Assembly: GCA_027052755.1 (NCBI GenBank)
Contig: JALUEN010000186.1
Span: forward strand, 1-9,726
Reading direction: 5' to 3'
Source of the DNA: a bacterium
GTDB taxonomy: Bacteria > DRYD01 > JALUEN01
DNA: 9,726 nucleotides
The notes under the pieces are model-generated. The model was given only the letters and a program-made list of their open reading frames with translations. It was not told the DNA's origin and did no database searches. The position numbers and the translations under genes are program-made. Each line of letters opens with the position of its first letter. Position 1 is the stretch's first letter. Positions 6,929 through 9,726 of this stretch are shown here, in pieces.

Positions 6929-6992
6929 AATCTAGCTAAGTTGTACCCCAGTTATACCCCTCTCTGCAGGGCTTTTATAGGTTTTAGCTAAT
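6929..6992 (-). promoter_or_regulatory. Possible promoter of the archaemetzincin gene
   Basis: On the - strand this 64-base gap contains CCTATAAAAG and, about 25-30 bases before the ATG, GGTATAACT. The latter resembles a -10 element that would give a very short leader. No clear -35 and no hairpin are visible. This is a weak call based on sequence likeness only. Confidence 0.3.
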
Positions 6993-8147
6993 CTATCTCC
7001 TCTTAGCGTTATCGCTTATCAGGAATCCTTCAGGGGTATCTCCCGTTGAGGAAGCAGGGTTTAATCCGTTGAGTTTGGAGATAGTATCCCTGTACTCATC
7101 CTCAGGGTGTTTTCCTGCAGGTGTAGCTAGAGATGGATCATCTACTAAGCCTATAAACGGTACTTTTTCTCGTCTCGCGAACTCTAACCAGAACACCTTT
7201 TCCTCTAAGCTCCTTATCTTAACCTCGCACATTATACCGTATTTCTCCCAGAGGTACTTCACTGTCTCAGGTGGCGGAGGCTCGTTTCCCGGTAGGTTAA
7301 ACTCTACGATCTCTGCTTTCCCTTTTAAAGTCCTCCCAACGTAATCTAAAAACTCTTTATCCGTTACCTTTGCTTTTGTCATTCCTCTAGCGGATACGAC
7401 AAACGGGACATTGCCTAGCTTTCTCTTAGCTTCTAGCATCTGTTCAAGGGTGAAGTTCTCGTACTGGATTAGCTTCCTCCTGTAGGGATTTTTCACCTTG
7501 TCCATGTATTCCTTAGGGGTTAGCTCCCATAGGAACATGTGTCCCATCCTGCGCTCCTTAGGTATTAGCTTAGCTAATTTAGCCATCTCATCTATCGCTT
7601 TTTCACTCTTGAAGTCAAATTTTACAGGAGCTTTAGAGTTACGCAAAACCTCTATGTACTTGTAAGGGCTTATCCTATCTAGGTTATCCGCTGATGGGAA
7701 CGGCTCTCCATTCATTTTGTAAAAGACAGGTGGGTGAGCGTTAACGAAGACCTCTTTCCCATTTATCTCTCCTTTAAAGCCATCAACCTCAAAGCTTATA
7801 TCCCTTTCAGCAGAGAGCTTAGCCAGCCTGAAGGCGTCAAAGGGGTCATGAGGACCATGGTTAATGAAGAAACCGGTCTTATACTTCTTGGCGTACTCGT
7901 AAGGGTTTAAGGGGATTTCGGTTGAGGAGGCTCCTGTCTCGTTTATCTCTTTGGTTTTTCTTAGCTCTCTAGTGGAGGTTTTCCCAGGATCTCTAAGCTC
8001 AACAGAGCTTTTGATGAAAGTGTCTTTAGAGGAGATAGGGACTTGAGAGCTTTGAGAGATCTTTGAAGAGGGTTTCTTAATGATAGGAGAGACTTTTGGT
8101 AAGCTTAGGGAATTGGGGATTATTCTCAGAGGTTTCCTGATCTCCAT
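6993..8147 (-). CDS. Menorin/FAM151-like (DUF2181-like) TIM-barrel protein with disordered N-terminus
   Basis: This 384-residue protein has no signal peptide. Residues 1-80 are rich in Ser, Pro and Lys and probably disordered. Residues ~85-340 look like a phosphodiesterase-type TIM barrel: INHGPHDPFDA (His97, His100), ISFEVDG (Glu120, Asp122), NAHPP (His138) and VKFDFKS (175-181). The order His, then ExD, then His recalls glycerophosphodiester phosphodiesterases. The trio xHxxN/D, ExDV, AHPP with K(L/F)DFKS is what I remember of the eukaryotic menorin/FAM151 family. The assignment rests on these motifs, so the fold is moderately supported and the activity is unknown. AAGGGG lies 8 bases before the ATG. 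It is followed on the same strand by the archaemetzincin gene after 64 bases and is divergent from the proline-rich gene at 8393. The C-terminal ~45 residues also look unstructured. Confidence 0.62.
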   Translation of the reverse strand: MEIRKPLRIIPNSLSLPKVSPIIKKPSSKISQSSQVPISSKDTFIKSSVELRDPGKTSTRELRKTKEINETGASSTEIPLNPYEYAKKYKTGFFINHGPHDPFDAFRLAKLSAERDISFEVDGFKGEINGKEVFVNAHPPVFYKMNGEPFPSADNLDRISPYKYIEVLRNSKAPVKFDFKSEKAIDEMAKLAKLIPKERRMGHMFLWELTPKEYMDKVKNPYRRKLIQYENFTLEQMLEAKRKLGNVPFVVSARGMTKAKVTDKEFLDYVGRTLKGKAEIVEFNLPGNEPPPPETVKYLWEKYGIMCEVKIRSLEEKVFWLEFARREKVPFIGLVDDPSLATPAGKHPEDEYRDTISKLNGLNPASSTGDTPEGFLISDNAKRR

Positions 8148-8392
8148 CCTCTCATCCCCTTACCTAAATTGTCTCCATAAATTAATTTTAGGGTTAGCCC
8201 TTTAGAGTGTCAAGGTTTCATAGGATTAAAAAATGTAAACATATTTTTGACTCTCTCTGAGAGAGCTAATTAAAAGCTTCTATTACTTGTTTAATTTTTT
8301 TGTTACAAATTTCTCCTATTAGGATATAGGTTTCTAGTATGGGATGGTGTACAATAGTGGTAGGAAGGAGAGAAATTCAGGGGGGATAGAAG
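8148..8392. promoter_or_regulatory. Divergent intergenic region with inverted repeats
   Basis: This 245-base, AT-rich region lies between two divergent genes and should hold both promoters. On the right it contains TTACTTGTTTAATTTTT (8283-8299), nearly the same as 1085-1101, and a possible promoter for the + gene: TTGTTA, 17 bases, GATATA. On the left it has AAATTAATTTTA (8179-8190), also found at 1076-1087. In the middle are ATGT-AA-ACAT (8233-8242), flanked by A and T runs, and a CTCTCTC-T-GAGAGAG inverted repeat (8251-8265), both operator-like. The ribosome binding site of the + gene is the G run at 8380-8385. No small ORF or RNA gene was recognised. Confidence 0.5.
8251..8265. repeat. Inverted repeat, 7-bp arms
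   Basis: CTCTCTC and GAGAGAG are perfectly complementary arms around a single central T. The centre lies 111 bases from the menorin-like start and 135 bases from the proline-rich start, so it could serve as an operator for either. There is no T run after it on either strand, which makes a terminator unlikely. Confidence 0.55.
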
Positions 8393-8833
8393 ATGGGCGA
8401 GATTAAGGGAATCAATCCGTTTCAGCCAAAACCTATAGGTCCAGAGATTAACAAACCTAAGGTACAGCCGAAACCACTTGGAGGACCTGAGGATTTGGGA
8501 CCTGCGAGGATAATAGATACAGGTGATAAAGTAGATCTGGAAAAGCTTCCAGCGATAGGTAAGGATGATCTACCTAAATCAGCGCCTGAACCATCTAACT
8601 TAGTAAAACCTAACGAGCTGGTTAAGGAGAGGGAGCATATACCAAGTGTTCCTAAATTCCTGACAATGGAGGAGGAGCTCCCCACTCTAGGTGGTGTTAA
8701 GGACCTTCCAAGACCTTTTGCTAATCTGGTTCCAGCAGGTCCTAAGGCTATACCTAGGAGTATTGGTGATATACTCCTAACCCCTCAGAGGGGGAACATA
8801 TCAGGCTTCTGGGCTAACTTTAAGGTAGGTTAA
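8393..8833 (+). CDS. Proline-rich, probably disordered protein of unknown function
   Basis: This product has 146 residues and I do not recognise the family. About one residue in six is proline (23 counted), cysteine is absent, and there is no signal peptide or membrane segment. An imperfect internal repeat is visible: QPKPIGPE (11-18) and QPKPLGGPE (25-33). The C-terminus (PQRGNISGFWANFKVG) is the only part with an aromatic cluster. It is judged a real gene because a G-rich ribosome binding site (8380-8385) sits 7 bases before the ATG, the frame is used with the local codon style, and a terminator follows at 8899. It is divergent from the menorin-like gene, whose N-terminal 80 residues have a similar low-complexity Pro/Lys/Ser style, so the two may belong to one process. 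A scaffold or linker role would be a guess. Confidence 0.7.
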   Translation: MGEIKGINPFQPKPIGPEINKPKVQPKPLGGPEDLGPARIIDTGDKVDLEKLPAIGKDDLPKSAPEPSNLVKPNELVKEREHIPSVPKFLTMEEELPTLGGVKDLPRPFANLVPAGPKAIPRSIGDILLTPQRGNISGFWANFKVG

Positions 8834-8898
8834 ACCTATGGTTAAGTTTCGGGAGGTTCCTAGGAAAACTGAAGAAATAGGGAGTCAGGAAAAATAGA

Positions 8899-8926
8899 AA
8901 GGGGAGGGGCAATTACCCCTCCCCTT
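8899..8926. terminator. Bidirectional intrinsic terminator
   Basis: An 11-bp stem, AAGGGGAGGGG paired with CCCCTCCCCTT, closes a 6-base loop (CAATTA). The T-rich stretch CTTTAGCTTTTTA follows on the right and A-rich sequence precedes on the left. It separates the proline-rich gene (+) from the convergent YtxH-type gene (-). Confidence 0.88.
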
Positions 8927-8978
8927 CTTTAGCTTTTTATTAGGTTATCTAAGCTATCTCGCCAGTGCCTTCAGGGGA

Positions 8979-9245
8979 TCACTCTGAGGTAGGAGTCTGA
9001 GCAGTTTTCTCGCCTAACTTAGCTTTCAGTGTATCTACGCTCTTCTTAAGCTCCTGTAAAGTCTTCTCCGTTTTCGCCTTTAGATCCTGAAGGGTCTGCT
9101 CAGTCTTTGACCAGACCTCCTGACTTCTCTCAGCGAGTATCTTCCTTGTTTCGGCACCGCTCTGAGGTGCAAATAGCAGAGCAGTTGTGGCTCCAACTAC
9201 TGCTCCCAATATGAACCCTATGAGAAAGTCCTTCCCTTTATCCAT
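8979..9245 (-). CDS. YtxH-family membrane-anchored coiled-coil protein
   Basis: This small protein has 88 residues. Residues ~6-27 (FLIGFILGAVVGATTALLFAP) form one glycine-rich membrane segment, followed by the family-typical PQSGAETRK. The rest is a helical coiled coil with three consecutive 11-residue units (47-57 KTEQTLQDLKA, 58-68 KTEKTLQELKK, 69-79 SVDTLKAKLGE), and the end is disordered. The YtxH family is widespread in bacteria and associated with general stress in Bacillus, but its molecular role is unknown. A near-ideal ribosome binding site (GGGAGGTGAT) overlaps the end of the upstream DUF948-like gene, leaving only 4 bases between them, so the two are cotranscribed and probably translationally coupled. 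Confidence 0.88.
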   Translation of the reverse strand: MDKGKDFLIGFILGAVVGATTALLFAPQSGAETRKILAERSQEVWSKTEQTLQDLKAKTEKTLQELKKSVDTLKAKLGEKTAQTPTSE

Positions 9246-9249
9246 TTTA

Positions 9250-9597
9250 TCACCTCCCTTTCTCAGTATCAGGTTTCTGTTCCAAGACTTTCTCTTCCTT
9301 CAACTTAGATTCCAACATCAGCTTTAGTTTCTCATCTAGCTTAGTAGCTAATCTGTGAAGGGATTGTCCTACAACGCTTAGAGAACTTATTAAAGAGGAT
9401 ATGGTATCAACTATATCCTGTACGTCGTCTATCAGCACGTTCAGCTTTTTAGTGGTGTCATTTAGGTTTTTTATCAGATCTTTCAGGTCTGAGCCTAGGT
9501 CCTTAATCAGGGACGCCATCCTCCAGAAGAGGACTGCAAGTGAGATGCTTACGATGAGTATTCCTACTTCCCACAACCCGCTGAAACTGATTGTCAT
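9250..9597 (-). CDS. DUF948-like membrane-anchored coiled-coil protein
   Basis: This protein has 115 residues. Residues ~7-28 (GLWEVGILIVSISLAVLFWR) form one N-terminal membrane helix. The following ~65 residues are a long helix with spaced Leu/Ile/Val and many Asp/Asn/Lys (LIKNLNDTTKKLNVLIDDVQ), and the tail is charged. This is the usual layout of DUF948 proteins, which commonly sit next to YtxH genes as here. The function is unknown; an envelope-associated role is inferred from the anchor. The ribosome binding site GAGGAGGAG lies 6 bases before the ATG, inside the end of the preceding gene, whose TAA directly abuts this ATG. Confidence 0.83.
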   Translation of the reverse strand: MTISFSGLWEVGILIVSISLAVLFWRMASLIKDLGSDLKDLIKNLNDTTKKLNVLIDDVQDIVDTISSLISSLSVVGQSLHRLATKLDEKLKLMLESKLKEEKVLEQKPDTEKGR

Positions 9598-9726
9598 TTA
9601 AAACTCCTCCTCTTCAGCGAAATCAGGTGTTTCATCTAATTCTCCTCTCATTATCGCGTATATCATATCTGTGAGATCTTCCCCACATACTGGACATTCT
9701 GGGGACTCAAGGCTGACCTCTACCAC
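9598..9726 (-). CDS. C-terminal end of an unidentified protein with a CPVCG motif (partial)
   Basis: The frame is open from the right edge to TAA at 9598-9600, giving 42 residues that end in an acidic tail (PDFAEEEEF). A CPVCGED segment gives one C-x2-C pair, which suggests half of a zinc ribbon or other metal site; the partner cysteines would lie beyond the window. Its stop codon abuts the ATG of the DUF948-like gene, and its last codons contain that gene's ribosome binding site, so it is the upstream member of a three-gene unit. I do not recognise the protein. That it is coding is supported by the tight junction and codon style. Confidence 0.65.
   Translation of the reverse strand: MVEVSLESPECPVCGEDLTDMIYAIMRGELDETPDFAEEEEF

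Noticed and set aside
6395..6992. Archaeal origin of the fragment, suggested by the archaemetzincin and TATA-like sequences
   Set aside because: YtxH and DUF948-type genes, intrinsic hairpin/T-run terminators and uniform strong ribosome binding sites point to bacteria, and archaemetzincins occur in bacteria too.
1..9726. CRISPR arrays, tRNA or rRNA genes, insertion sequences, riboswitches
   Set aside because: No regularly spaced repeats, tRNA-like cloverleafs, transposase genes or terminal inverted repeats were seen; a glycine riboswitch for the glycine cleavage genes would lie upstream of the window.

Overview
The window suggests an anaerobic, probably thermophilic bacterium. The evidence is heavy use of AGG/AGA Arg and ATA Ile codons, strong GGAGG-type ribosome binding sites, two intrinsic terminators, oxygen/NO-scavenging enzymes typical of anaerobes, a short class III-type hybrid cluster protein, and bacterial-type YtxH and DUF948-like envelope proteins. 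The archaemetzincin gene is more usual in archaea but also occurs in bacteria. I cannot name a phylum from this sequence alone.

Left part, + strand. The 3' end of a glycine dehydrogenase subunit 2 gene (1-1053) is followed by a 156-base gap with AT-rich and palindromic elements. Next comes a compact stress operon (1210-4575): a MarR-type regulator with a four-cysteine tail, hybrid cluster protein, rubredoxin, and a class A flavodiiron protein. The expected logic is that the regulator senses NO, oxygen or redox state, rubredoxin feeds electrons to the flavodiiron enzyme (NO or O2 reduction), and Hcp disposes of NO or hydroxylamine. A strong hairpin terminator at 4620-4651 separates this operon from convergent genes.

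Centre, - strand (transcribed right to left). The order is a menorin/FAM151-like TIM-barrel protein (8147-6993), an archaemetzincin protease (6928-6395), a radical SAM/SPASM enzyme with a PqqD-like N-terminal domain (6314-4908), and, 30 bases later, a 65-residue peptide ending in GMGVVVCCNAE (4877-4680). The last two look like a RiPP maturase and its precursor. The metzincin just upstream is a candidate leader peptidase. This cassette is the most interesting part of the window.

Right part. A 245-base intergenic region with inverted repeats lies between the menorin-like gene and a divergent gene for a proline-rich, probably disordered protein (8393-8833, +). A second hairpin terminator follows (8899-8926). 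Three tightly packed - strand genes then run in from the right edge: the C-terminal end of a protein with a CPVCG motif, a DUF948-like membrane-anchored coiled-coil protein, and a YtxH-family membrane-anchored protein.
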